From: Kiritimatiellales bacterium
GTDB taxonomy: Bacteria; Verrucomicrobiota; Kiritimatiellia; Kiritimatiellales; Pontiellaceae
Assembly (NCBI GenBank): GCA_021734595.1
Contig: JAIPIO010000204.1
Span: 1 to 7,153 of the forward strand
DNA: 7,153 nucleotides
Direction: 5' to 3'
Both the position numbers and the translations under genes were made by a program. Positions 1-6,458 of this stretch are shown here, piece by piece. Under the pieces are notes generated by a model, which saw only the letters and a program-made list of their open reading frames with translations, was not told the DNA's origin and did not search any database. Numbering within the stretch: position 1 is the first letter of the stretch; each line of letters begins with the position of its first letter.

Positions 1-543
1 ATCGGTGCCTACGAATACATCCATCCGCTGGCGGATACCGACGGCGACGGCGTACTCGATCAGGACGAAGTATTCAACTTCTTCAGCGATGCGACCGAGT
101 CCGATACCGATGGCGACGGTATGTCTGACGGGTATGAAATCACGTATGGTCTCAATCCAGGTTCCGACGACACCGGCGGCGACTTCGATGGCGACGGCAT
201 GTTGAACGGAGAAGAGTTCGCCAGCGGAACCAATCCCGGCAATTCGGACACCGACGGCGACAAGAGCCCCGATGGCGACGAAGCCGTGGCTGCCACCAAT
301 CCGCTCGATCCAGCCTCCTACTTCTGCATCTGCGACATGCAGGTGATGCAGGGCGGGGCAGGGTGCGAAATGACCTTCAAGACCGCACTCGGCCGCGAGT
401 ACACGGTCTACTACCGCAATGGCTTCACGTCGGCATGGCAGGTGCTCGATACCATGGAAGGTACCGGATCATTCGTCACGCTGCAGGATGCCGGCGCGGG
501 CGACAACCACCGCCTATACAAGGCTGAAGTTAAACTTAAATAA
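1..543 (+). CDS. Secreted protein with thrombospondin type 3 calcium-binding repeats, C-terminal part (5' end outside window)
   Basis: The reading frame is open from base 1 to the TAA at 541-543, so only the last 180 codons are present. The first half carries acidic repeats of the DxDGDG type: DTDGDGVLDQDE at residues 12-23, DTDGDGMSDGYE at 36-47, DFDGDGMLNGEE at 61-72 and DTDGDKSPDGDE at 83-94. Spacers such as LNPGSDD and GTNPGNS are typical of thrombospondin type 3 repeats, which bind calcium in exported proteins. The last about 75 residues contain three cysteines and the pattern 'GREYTVYYRN...W.VLDT..GTGSFVTLQDAGA...RLYKAEV', resembling the small beta-sandwich that ends many large secreted proteins of the Verrucomicrobia/Lentisphaerae type (recalled from memory). 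The protein is probably extracellular or surface-bound. Its catalytic or adhesive part, if any, lies upstream of the window. Confidence 0.85.
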   Translation: MGAYEYIHPLADTDGDGVLDQDEVFNFFSDATESDTDGDGMSDGYEITYGLNPGSDDTGGDFDGDGMLNGEEFASGTNPGNSDTDGDKSPDGDEAVAATNPLDPASYFCICDMQVMQGGAGCEMTFKTALGREYTVYYRNGFTSAWQVLDTMEGTGSFVTLQDAGAGDNHRLYKAEVKLK

Positions 544-561
544 AGGCGGCTCGTTCCCGCC

Positions 562-605
562 ACCCGGGTTTTTCCAATCATTGGGAATTCCCGGGTTCTT
601 TTTTT
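562..605 (+). terminator. Probable rho-independent terminator of the thrombospondin-repeat gene
   Basis: Nineteen bases past the stop codon, ACCCGGG (562-568) and CCCGGGT (590-596) form a perfect 7-bp GC-rich stem. A run of seven T follows at 599-605. The 21-nt loop contains the first copy of the palindromic repeat (572-587), which can fold as an inner TTCC/GGAA stem. No T-run follows in the minus direction, so this should act only on plus-strand transcripts. The long loop makes it less than textbook. Confidence 0.55.
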
Positions 606-744
606 CCAGCCATTGGAAAAACCACCCCCGACAGCTTCCAATGATTGGAAAAAGGGCGTGCGGTTCTTCCAATGGTTGGAAGTCCGTCGACCGACGGATT
701 CCAGGGGTTGGAAGTTCTGCAGTTGAAAGTTCCAGGGGTTGGAA
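572..744. repeat. Array of six 15-bp palindromes at 31-32 bp spacing
   Basis: Copies lie at 572-587 (one extra G), 604-618, 636-650, 667-681, 699-713 and 730-744. They share TTCCA at the left and TTGGAA at the right with a variable centre; consensus TTCCARNSRTTGGAA. Start-to-start distances are 32, 32, 31, 32 and 31 bp. The 16-17 bp spacers are unrelated to each other. The last two copies are identical, and the last ends directly beside the stop codon (745-747) of the minus-strand ATPase gene. As the palindrome is symmetrical, it could be a dimeric-protein binding site in DNA or a row of hairpins in RNA. I do not recognise the family by name. Confidence 0.85.
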
Positions 745-2235
745 CTATTTTTCGTCGGCTTCGCCGCGCAGCGGGATCTGCCGTTTATACAGGGCGATGT
801 AGCGGTTGATCCGTGCAACCATGTCCTTCTGCTTGTTGGTCTTGGCCTGCTTGAGCGCCTTTTTCGCCCAGTCGAGCGCTTCCGTGAAGTGCTGAAGCTC
901 CGCATAGGCGGCGCTGATCAGGGTCATGGTTAGCGGGTCGCTATGACCGGTCAAGTCCAGCAGCTTCTGGGCATAATCCAGCGCTTCGTGGCCGTTGCGC
1001 TCGTCGGGGTTCTCATCCGTCGCCAGCACCAGTACCAGTTCGCGCAGCGCCGCGAGATCGCGCGGATTGACGTGCAGCCTGCGCCGGATCTTTTCGGCGC
1101 GGGACGAATCGCCCTCTGCCTCGATCTCGAAGTTGATGTCATCGAGCGAGGTGAGCGTAAGATCGAACGGAATGCCTTCGTCAATTAATTTCTTTTCGAG
1201 GAACGGTTTGTCTATCGCATTTCCGTAGGCTTCCTCCGGGGTGATCGTACCTTTCTTGACGAGATGCAGCAGGTCGTCCGCAAAGGTGCGCATGCCGACA
1301 TTCTTGCCGGTCTGCATCAGGGAGGGGATCTGGTAGGTCTTGCCTTCGCGGATGTTGGCGGCCCCCGCCGGGGTAACCATCAGGATTTCTGCCGCCGCAA
1401 TGCGTCCGCCGCCGATGCGCTTGCACAGCGTCTGTGCCACCACGCCCTTCAGGGAGTCGGCCAGCATGGTGCGGATCTGGTTCTGCCGGTCGGCCGGGAA
1501 TTTGTCGATGATGCGGTCGACGGTGGTGGCGGCGGTGTTGGTGTGCAGTGTGCCGAAAACCAAATGGCCCGTCTCGGCCGTTTCGATGGCGATTTCCATC
1601 GTTTCCAGGTCGCGCATTTCCCCCACCAGCACAATATCCGGGCCTTCGCGCAGGGCGGCGCGCAGGGCGCTGGCAAAACTCTTGGTGTGCACGTGCACTT
1701 CGCGCTGGTTCATCAGGCAGCCCATCGAGCGGTGTTTGAACTCGATCGGGTCTTCGATGGTGATGATATGCTGGCGGCGGGTGCGGTTGATCAGGTCGAC
1801 CATGGCCGCAAGAGTGGTGGATTTGCCGCTGCCGGTCGGGCCGGTTACAATGACAAGGCCCTTGTTGAGAAAGCAGAACGCGCGGATGGATTCGGGGATA
1901 TTGAGTTCCTCGAAGGTTGGAACCCGCGAGGGAATCTGGCGCATGACGAGACCGATCCCTTCGGAGTCCAGGAAAATATTTGTGCGGAAACGCGCAATGC
2001 CGGGCAGTTCGTAGGCGAAGTCGGTGTCCCACTGGGCTTCCAGTTCGCGGATATTGCGTTCGGGCGCAAATTCATAAATGAGTTCTTTGAGCTCCTCGTA
2101 GGCGAACTTTTCAGTGCCTTTGGTGAATTTCATTTCGCCATCGACCCGGTAACAGGGCTGGTGGTTGGTGGAGAGGTGTACATCGCTGCCGCCTTTGGCC
2201 AGCAGTTCTTCAAGATACGGGTCGATTTGTTTCAT
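745..2235 (-). CDS. pilT: PilT/PilU-like twitching motility ATPase with TPR-like C-terminal extension
   Basis: This is a GspE/PilT-superfamily hexameric ATPase, which in type IV pilus systems drives pilus retraction at the cytoplasmic base. The N-terminal PAS-like domain starts with 'LLAKGGSDVHLS' (residues 11-22), as in PilT. The Walker A motif GPTGSGKST is at 132-140, the Asp box IITIEDPIEF at 157-166, Walker B DIVLVGEMRD at 200-209 and the His box HLVFGTLHTNTAA at 224-236. The PilT-typical 'EILMVTPA..ANIREGKTYQI' follows at 283-303. The conserved ATPase ends near residue 365, the usual PilT length. About 130 more residues contain helical TPR-like stretches (roughly 385-475, e.g. 'ALDYAQKLLDLTGHSDPLTMTLISAAYAEL' and 'FTEALDWAKKAL' split over two helices). 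The ATG at 2233-2235 has a strong Shine-Dalgarno AGGGGG eight bases upstream. PilT versus PilU cannot be decided here, and no pilin genes are in view. Confidence 0.9.
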   Translation of the reverse strand: MKQIDPYLEELLAKGGSDVHLSTNHQPCYRVDGEMKFTKGTEKFAYEELKELIYEFAPERNIRELEAQWDTDFAYELPGIARFRTNIFLDSEGIGLVMRQIPSRVPTFEELNIPESIRAFCFLNKGLVIVTGPTGSGKSTTLAAMVDLINRTRRQHIITIEDPIEFKHRSMGCLMNQREVHVHTKSFASALRAALREGPDIVLVGEMRDLETMEIAIETAETGHLVFGTLHTNTAATTVDRIIDKFPADRQNQIRTMLADSLKGVVAQTLCKRIGGGRIAAAEILMVTPAGAANIREGKTYQIPSLMQTGKNVGMRTFADDLLHLVKKGTITPEEAYGNAIDKPFLEKKLIDEGIPFDLTLTSLDDINFEIEAEGDSSRAEKIRRRLHVNPRDLAALRELVLVLATDENPDERNGHEALDYAQKLLDLTGHSDPLTMTLISAAYAELQHFTEALDWAKKALKQAKTNKQKDMVARINRYIALYKRQIPLRGEADEK

Positions 2236-2330
2236 TCTGTAAGCCCCCTGGAATTAATAGATATATCAAAGCAATAAACATGCCAGAAGATGCTGGAAGG
2301 GGCGATAATCTGCATGGTATTATCGGTGCT

Positions 2331-4580
2331 TCAACCCTTTTTATTGATTTCGCGTTGCAGTACGCGGCTCAATTCCCGCCAGTCGGTCGGTTTCGTCATG
2401 AATTGGGTAAAACCGATTTCGGCCTGATCCTTTTCGGTTACCAGGTCGGCATACCCGCTACAGATAATGATTGGAATATCCGGGCGGATTTTCAGGCAGC
2501 CCCGGGCCATCTCCTTGCCGGTCAGCCGCGGCATGCTTTGATCGGTCACAATGGCATCGAAAGAGTCCGGCTTTAGTCTGAATATTTCGAGAGCGGTTTC
2601 TCCGTTGGATTGTGTCAGCACGGTGTAGCCGAACGATTCCATGATTTCACGGCCCAGTTTCAGGATCGCGTCGTCATCGTCCACCAGCAGGAGCCGTCCG
2701 TGTCCTTTGGGGCTGGAAAGATCCAGTGAGGGCCTGTCCTCTACCGCGTGGCCGACGATGAGCGGGAAATAGATGCTGAAGCTGGTGCCTTCACCCAGCT
2801 TGCTTTCTACGGTGATGTAGCCGCGGTGTTTCTGAATGATCCCGTGTACGATGGAAAGTCCGATACCGGTGCCGACACCGGCTTCCTTGGTGGTGAAGTA
2901 GGGCTCGAATATCCTGTCCATGGTAGCCTGTGCCATGCCGTAACCGGTGTCGCTGACTGTGATGCAGGCATAGGAACCGGGTTCGATGTCCTCGGCATCA
3001 TTCCCCTTTATCTTGCCCTGTAGTTCCACCTGCTTCAGGCTGATCTTCAGGGTGCCCGGGTTGTCAGCCATCGCCTGCAGTGCGTTGGTGCCGAGGTTGA
3101 CAAAAATCTGCTGGATCTGCGTGGGATCACCGAGGACCAACCCACACTTCTGATCCATATCAACGTCAACCGTCATTCCCGGCTTCATCGCCGTATTAAT
3201 CAGGTTGATTGAATCCGTGAGTATGGGTTGGATCGAAATCGGGGTGAAGCTCTGTTCATCCTTCCGGCTGAAGCTGAGAATCTGGCGGACAAGCTGGGTG
3301 GCGCGGTCGCCCGCCTTCACGATTTCCTTAAGGTAGCTGTAGGTGGTGCTCTCTTCCGATACCTCGTTCATGCTCAGCGCCACATAACCCAGGATCGCCG
3401 TCAGGATATTGTTGAAATCGTGCGCAATGCCGCCGGCCAGCTTGCCAATGGCATTCATCTTCTGGGTCTGCCGCAACTGTTTCTCGATTTCCATTTCCTG
3501 CGTGATGTCGCGTCCGAATCCCACGTAGTTAATAACCTGCTGGTCATCGTCACGGATCGGGTAGACCACCATTTCAACGTCGTAGAGATCCCCGTTTTTC
3601 TTGCGGTTGGTAAAGCGCCCCTCCCAGGTATTGCCACCCAGAATCGTCGTCCAGAATTTCTTGTAGAATGCCGGGTCGTGCTTGCCGGTCTTAAGAGGAT
3701 GCGGGGTCTTGCCCTGTACACTCTCGATCGAGTAGCCCGTGATTTTTTCCCATGCCGCGTTCACATAGAGAATTTTGCCATCGACCGCGGTGATGATGAT
3801 CGATTCGGTTGATTGTTCGACCGCGACGGCCAGTCGGCGCATCTCTTCTTCCATTCTGACACGGCGGGTCAAGTCGCGGTTGATGCCCACCATGCCCGTT
3901 GCGCCCGCTTCCGATTCCAGGTAGGGCGTCTTGAGCGTATTGAGGTAGAGTTCCCGGTTGTGCGCATCGGCAGTCCATCCTTCCGATTCGCATGGTTCCC
4001 CATTCGTCAGCACCATCAGGTCGTCATGATGGAGCTCCTGTGCCTTTTCCTCGCTCATGATGTCATGATCGGTGTGGCTTATGATCTCCGAGAGTTCCTT
4101 TCCGATAAATTCGGCATACGCGGCGTTGCATCCCAGATAGGTGCCGCGGTTGTCCTTGAAATAGATCTGGTCGGGGATGGAGTCCACCAGGCAGCGCAGC
4201 AGGGCATGCTGTTCAACCAGCCGGCGTCCCACCTGGATGCGGGCCAGCAGTTCCGAGCTGTCGAACGGCTTTTTGATGAAATCATCGGCTCCGGCGGAGA
4301 ACCCTTCCAGTACATCCTCCTTGCCGGTGCGGGCCGTCAGCAGAATAAGGTAGGTCGGAAAGGGGCCGTCGGCCTCGCGGACCCTGCGGCAGAGTTCAAC
4401 CCCGCTCAAACCCGGCATCATCCAGTCGATCAGCGCCAGCCGTGGGGTGTCCTCCTGTCGCAGCACCTCCCAGGCACTCTCGCCGTTATCCGCCGCCACC
4501 ACATCGTAGCCGGCTTTGGTTAAGGTCTTCTTAAGCAGTGTGCGCGAAAAAACGTTATCTTCTGCAACTAGAATCTTCAT
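2331..4580 (-). CDS. Hybrid sensor histidine kinase, REC-PAS-PAS-HisKA-HATPase-REC
   Basis: A 749-residue soluble kinase with no membrane segment. The N-terminal receiver spans about 1-120, with acidic E7/D8, phosphoacceptor D52 (IDWMMPG), T82 and K104. PAS domain 1 is about 127-240 ('IPDQIYFKDNRGTYLGCNAAYAEFIG') and PAS 2 about 250-360 ('ILYVNAAWEKITGYS', closing 'GFGRDIT'). The HisKA H-box GGIAHDFNNILTAI puts the phosphorylated His at 387. The HATPase N-box is NLGTNA (495-500), G1 DTGYGM (544-549), F-box IFEPYFTTK (557-565) and G2 GTGIGLSI (570-577). A C-terminal receiver (about 628-745) has D680 (TDQSMP), S708 and K730. All catalytic residues look intact. Two receivers flanking the kinase suggest phosphorelay plus input control by another kinase. 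The ATG at 4578-4580 has only a weak GGAAA ribosome site, and the 165-bp leader (4581-4745) shows no clear promoter. Signal and output are unknown; the neighbours hint at control of pilus or secretion functions. Confidence 0.92.
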   Translation of the reverse strand: MKILVAEDNVFSRTLLKKTLTKAGYDVVAADNGESAWEVLRQEDTPRLALIDWMMPGLSGVELCRRVREADGPFPTYLILLTARTGKEDVLEGFSAGADDFIKKPFDSSELLARIQVGRRLVEQHALLRCLVDSIPDQIYFKDNRGTYLGCNAAYAEFIGKELSEIISHTDHDIMSEEKAQELHHDDLMVLTNGEPCESEGWTADAHNRELYLNTLKTPYLESEAGATGMVGINRDLTRRVRMEEEMRRLAVAVEQSTESIIITAVDGKILYVNAAWEKITGYSIESVQGKTPHPLKTGKHDPAFYKKFWTTILGGNTWEGRFTNRKKNGDLYDVEMVVYPIRDDDQQVINYVGFGRDITQEMEIEKQLRQTQKMNAIGKLAGGIAHDFNNILTAILGYVALSMNEVSEESTTYSYLKEIVKAGDRATQLVRQILSFSRKDEQSFTPISIQPILTDSINLINTAMKPGMTVDVDMDQKCGLVLGDPTQIQQIFVNLGTNALQAMADNPGTLKISLKQVELQGKIKGNDAEDIEPGSYACITVSDTGYGMAQATMDRIFEPYFTTKEAGVGTGIGLSIVHGIIQKHRGYITVESKLGEGTSFSIYFPLIVGHAVEDRPSLDLSSPKGHGRLLLVDDDDAILKLGREIMESFGYTVLTQSNGETALEIFRLKPDSFDAIVTDQSMPRLTGKEMARGCLKIRPDIPIIICSGYADLVTEKDQAEIGFTQFMTKPTDWRELSRVLQREINKKG

Positions 4581-4745
4581 ACTGTGTTTCCATGTCTGGG
4601 TTGCCGGTTAATACTCAATTGGTTCCTCGGGAAACTGATTTATATTCCGTGCATAGTTACAGATTGAAGATTGCGGTTCAATGCAATTCAGGAAGGCTTT
4701 GCCTTGCGGATCTCCCGGTGCGCGTATTGATCATGCAGCGCCGAA

Positions 4746-5630
4746 TCACTTTTTATTCCGGTTCCGGCGTTCGGGATAGTATTTTGCGGCATCCGCCGCC
4801 GCGCCGCCGCTGATTTTTGGTGTAAGCGAAATATCAAGCGTACTCTTGGCGCCGGACTTCCCGATGCCGATCAGGAAGCGGTTGTAGAACTCCTCGTCCT
4901 TGTTCATCCCGCCGATCCGGATGGTGGAACCGCTGGCCACGATCACCTCCGTTGCCGCCTGCTGGTATTTCACCCGGTAGGGGTTGCCGTCCACCAGTCC
5001 GCTCAGCTCCGGGGTCAGCTGCACCCGGATATGCGTGTCGGAAACCAGTTCCGCCTTCACCACCAGATAGGAACCCACATCACGCCAGTTCACTGCGGCC
5101 GCCATGTAGCCGTGGCGGTGGCCGTACTGCACCATCCAGTCCAGGTAGGGCACGCTTTCACCCACCCGCAGGCGGCCCTCCATACCGTCCATCACCGTCA
5201 GCATCTGTAGCGTATCCGACCGGCTCGTGCCGGAGTTGTTCCGGGCATCGACGTGGATTCCCGGACTGTGGAGCTTGCCGTTCTTATAAACCGTGGTGCC
5301 TGGAATCCCCACCGAAACGCCTGTGTCGGATGAAGAGCCGCTTTCCTTGAACCGCACTTCGATCATGATATTCTTCCGGGGCTTGTTGGTGCCCGTCAGA
5401 ATCGTCACCACCATTTCGTGTTCTTCGGGCGTGGCAACCACATAGAGCTTCGAGACATTCGGCATGGTCGAAACCTTGCTTCCGGGACCGAGGAACTCCT
5501 GCACCACCGCCTTCACATCCTCCACCTTCACATAATTGACCGGGTAGGTCTTGAACACCCGCTGCACCTTCTCCTCCGCAAACAGAACCAGCGCCGACAG
5601 GCAGAAACACAGCATCAGGATTTTTTTCAT
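4746..5630 (-). CDS. Short secretin-like (GspD/PilQ family) exported protein
   Basis: A 294-residue protein with a signal peptide: lysines at 2-3, hydrophobic core to about 17, likely cleavage after LFA at 16-18. Residues 26-95 resemble a secretin N1/NolW-type domain ('YPVNYVKVEDVKAVVQEFLG...VSTMPNVSKLYVVATPEEHEMV'). The second half carries fragments of the secretin core: VGESVPYLDW (157-166, compare the family's VGE.VP), 'VKAELVSDTHIRVQLTPELSGL' (191-212), 'TEVIVASGSTIRIGGM' (227-242, compare 'GETVVIGGL') and 'STLDISLTPKI' near the end (263-273). Full secretins are usually longer than 400 residues, so this lacks most N domains and probably much of the barrel wall. It may be a periplasmic accessory or a minimal secretin. 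The ATG at 5628-5630 has a good Shine-Dalgarno GAAGGGAG seven bases upstream. Confidence 0.75.
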   Translation of the reverse strand: MKKILMLCFCLSALVLFAEEKVQRVFKTYPVNYVKVEDVKAVVQEFLGPGSKVSTMPNVSKLYVVATPEEHEMVVTILTGTNKPRKNIMIEVRFKESGSSSDTGVSVGIPGTTVYKNGKLHSPGIHVDARNNSGTSRSDTLQMLTVMDGMEGRLRVGESVPYLDWMVQYGHRHGYMAAAVNWRDVGSYLVVKAELVSDTHIRVQLTPELSGLVDGNPYRVKYQQAATEVIVASGSTIRIGGMNKDEEFYNRFLIGIGKSGAKSTLDISLTPKISGGAAADAAKYYPERRNRNKK

Positions 5631-5729
5631 TTTAAAACTCCCTTCTTAACCACGTCCAGCGTACTTCCTGCAACCGGAAGTGTCCAGCACATGGGATGCT
5701 CCGTTGTTTCTCCGCGGTCATGGAGTTGA

Positions 5730-6025
5730 TGCAAGAGAGAGGGACCGGGCGGGAACCACGGGTTCCGTAAGCATTGCAGTTTCCGGGCAGGTAGATTCCA
5801 GTGGGCCGTGCGGGCGCTGGCTTATAAATGGATCCGGATTCTATATGCGTGCTGGCCACATAAGTCACGTTCCACGTGCCAACGTGAAAAGAGCAGGTGC
5901 CCTACGACGAGCTGCACTATATCAGCGTACTCAAAAGGCGGGGGTCGGGATTAATCAAAATCATGCTCGAACACCCTGATGCCTTAAGGCGCAACGGGCC
6001 TATCGAAAGTCAGTTTCTTACTTGA
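5730..6025 (+). pseudogene. Frameshifted transposase-like remnant (possibly IS110 family C-terminus)
   Basis: Two plus-strand frames join into one protein-like sequence. The first, open from 5730, gives 'FQWAVRALAYKWIRILYACW' at 5796-5855. The second gives 'KEQVPYDELHYISVLKRRGS' from 5888, then 'GLIKIMLEHPDALRRNG', and ends at TGA 6023-6025. Removing the 32 bases between them (5856-5887) restores one frame reading '...YACW-KEQVPYDE...'. The pattern of a basic helix ending in CW, then PYDE..Y...L.RRGS, reminds me of the C-terminus of IS110/IS116/IS902-type transposases, but this is from memory and unconfirmed. No start codon or N-terminal catalytic DEDD part is present, so it would be an inactive fragment. 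The rest of the gene-poor stretch 5631-6057 shows only short frames without recognisable content. Confidence 0.35.
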
Positions 6026-6029
6026 CGGA

Positions 6030-6052
6030 CAACCTCAGATGGCTGGTTGGGA
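6030..6052 (-). other. Truncated attC site of the ybjQ cassette (R'' side only)
   Basis: Read on the minus strand, six bases after the ybjQ stop codon comes TCCCAAC (6052-6046). It is the exact complement of the GTTGGGA (6401-6395) at the head of the same cassette, as expected for an integron R'' box. A short stretch follows that can pair CAACC/GGTTG (6030-6034 with 6045-6049). No matching L' and R' boxes follow; the sequence instead runs into the transposase-like remnant. The site is therefore probably broken. Confidence 0.45.
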
Positions 6053-6057
6053 ATTTC

Positions 6058-6381
6058 TTATTCCGTAACGATGGCTGTTCCTTTTGCATAAGCCATCAGA
6101 AGTGATTTTCCCTTGGAACCTACATTGTCGAAATCGATTGTAACCCCAATAACAGCATTGGCTCCCATTACAGATGCTTGTTGTTGTAATTCACTCAGTA
6201 GCTCTTGTTCCATTGCGCTCATCACATCTTGGTATGATCCACTTCTTCCGCCAAAGAAATCTCGAAATGAAGTAAGGAAGTCTCGGATTACATTTATCCC
6301 TCGTACATTTTTTGCAGAGATGATGCCTTTGTATTCGATGATAGTTCTATCTTGAAGTGTGTGAGTTGTTGTAATGATCAT
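6058..6381 (-). CDS. ybjQ: YbjQ/UPF0145 family protein (cassette gene)
   Basis: At 107 residues this matches the usual YbjQ length. Family features run throughout: the N-terminal beta strand 'TTTHTLQDRTIIEYKGI' (4-20), 'INVIRDFLTSFRDFFGGRSGSY' split around FGGRSG (43-48), the helix 'QELLSELQQQASVMGANAVIGV' around residues 59-80, and 'TIDFDNVG' (81-88) before the last strand 'MAYAKGTAIVT'. YbjQ proteins are small cytoplasmic oligomers labelled heavy-metal binding; their real role is not established. The ATG at 6379-6381 has a good Shine-Dalgarno AGAGGAG six bases upstream, and that site begins right after the attC R' core. The gene is therefore the body of a cassette and would be expressed by read-through from upstream. 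The stop is TAA at 6058-6060. Confidence 0.9.
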   Translation of the reverse strand: MIITTTHTLQDRTIIEYKGIISAKNVRGINVIRDFLTSFRDFFGGRSGSYQDVMSAMEQELLSELQQQASVMGANAVIGVTIDFDNVGSKGKSLLMAYAKGTAIVTE

Positions 6382-6394
6382 TATTTTCTCCTCT

Positions 6395-6458
6395 TCCCAA
6401 CGATTCGCGTCACTCTGAGCGGGCGGAGCCAGCGATAGAGTGAACGCGTTGGTTAGAA
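6395..6458 (-). other. attC recombination site between the two cassettes
   Basis: Minus-strand order is R'' TTCTAAC (6458-6452), spacer CAAC, L'' GCGTTCACTCT, a terminal loop of about 20 bases, L' AGAGTGACGC, spacer GAATC, and R' GTTGGGA (6401-6395). R''/R' pair over all seven bases (two G-T), and L''/L' pair perfectly except for one extra T on the L'' side. This gives the standard attC architecture: R stem, unpaired central spacer, L stem with an extrahelical base, variable terminal loop. The length of 64 bp is within the known range. The outermost bases of R''/R' (T and A) depart from the RYYYAAC/GTTRRRY consensus but stay complementary. Confidence 0.65.

Noticed and set aside
572..744. CRISPR array
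   Set aside because: Units of 15 bp with 16-17 bp spacers and variable unit centres are too short and too diverged, and no cas gene is near.
2244..2253. TTCCAGGGGG before pilT as a half copy of the palindromic repeat
   Set aside because: It is the Shine-Dalgarno region, has no right half, and a 9-base match can be chance.
1264..2277. Long plus-strand open frame opposite pilT (337 codons), and similar ones opposite the kinase
   Set aside because: Shadows of GC-rich codon use in the real minus-strand genes; no recognisable domains or ribosome sites.
2303..2325. CGATAAT/ATTATCG hairpin between the kinase and pilT genes as a terminator
   Set aside because: AT-rich 7-bp stem with a 9-nt loop and no T-run on the minus strand.
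4693..4705. AAGGC-TTT-GCCTT hairpin downstream of the secretin-like gene
   Set aside because: Only 5 bp, no T-run; too weak to call a terminator.
5665..5679. TTCC-N7-GGAA element near the secretin-like gene as a seventh repeat copy
   Set aside because: Same overall size but it breaks the consensus at the inner A and T and is not phased with anything.
5632..5868. Minus-strand frame of 78 codons upstream of the secretin-like gene
   Set aside because: Low-complexity composition, no ribosome site, no family resemblance, and it overlaps the better-supported transposase-like frame.
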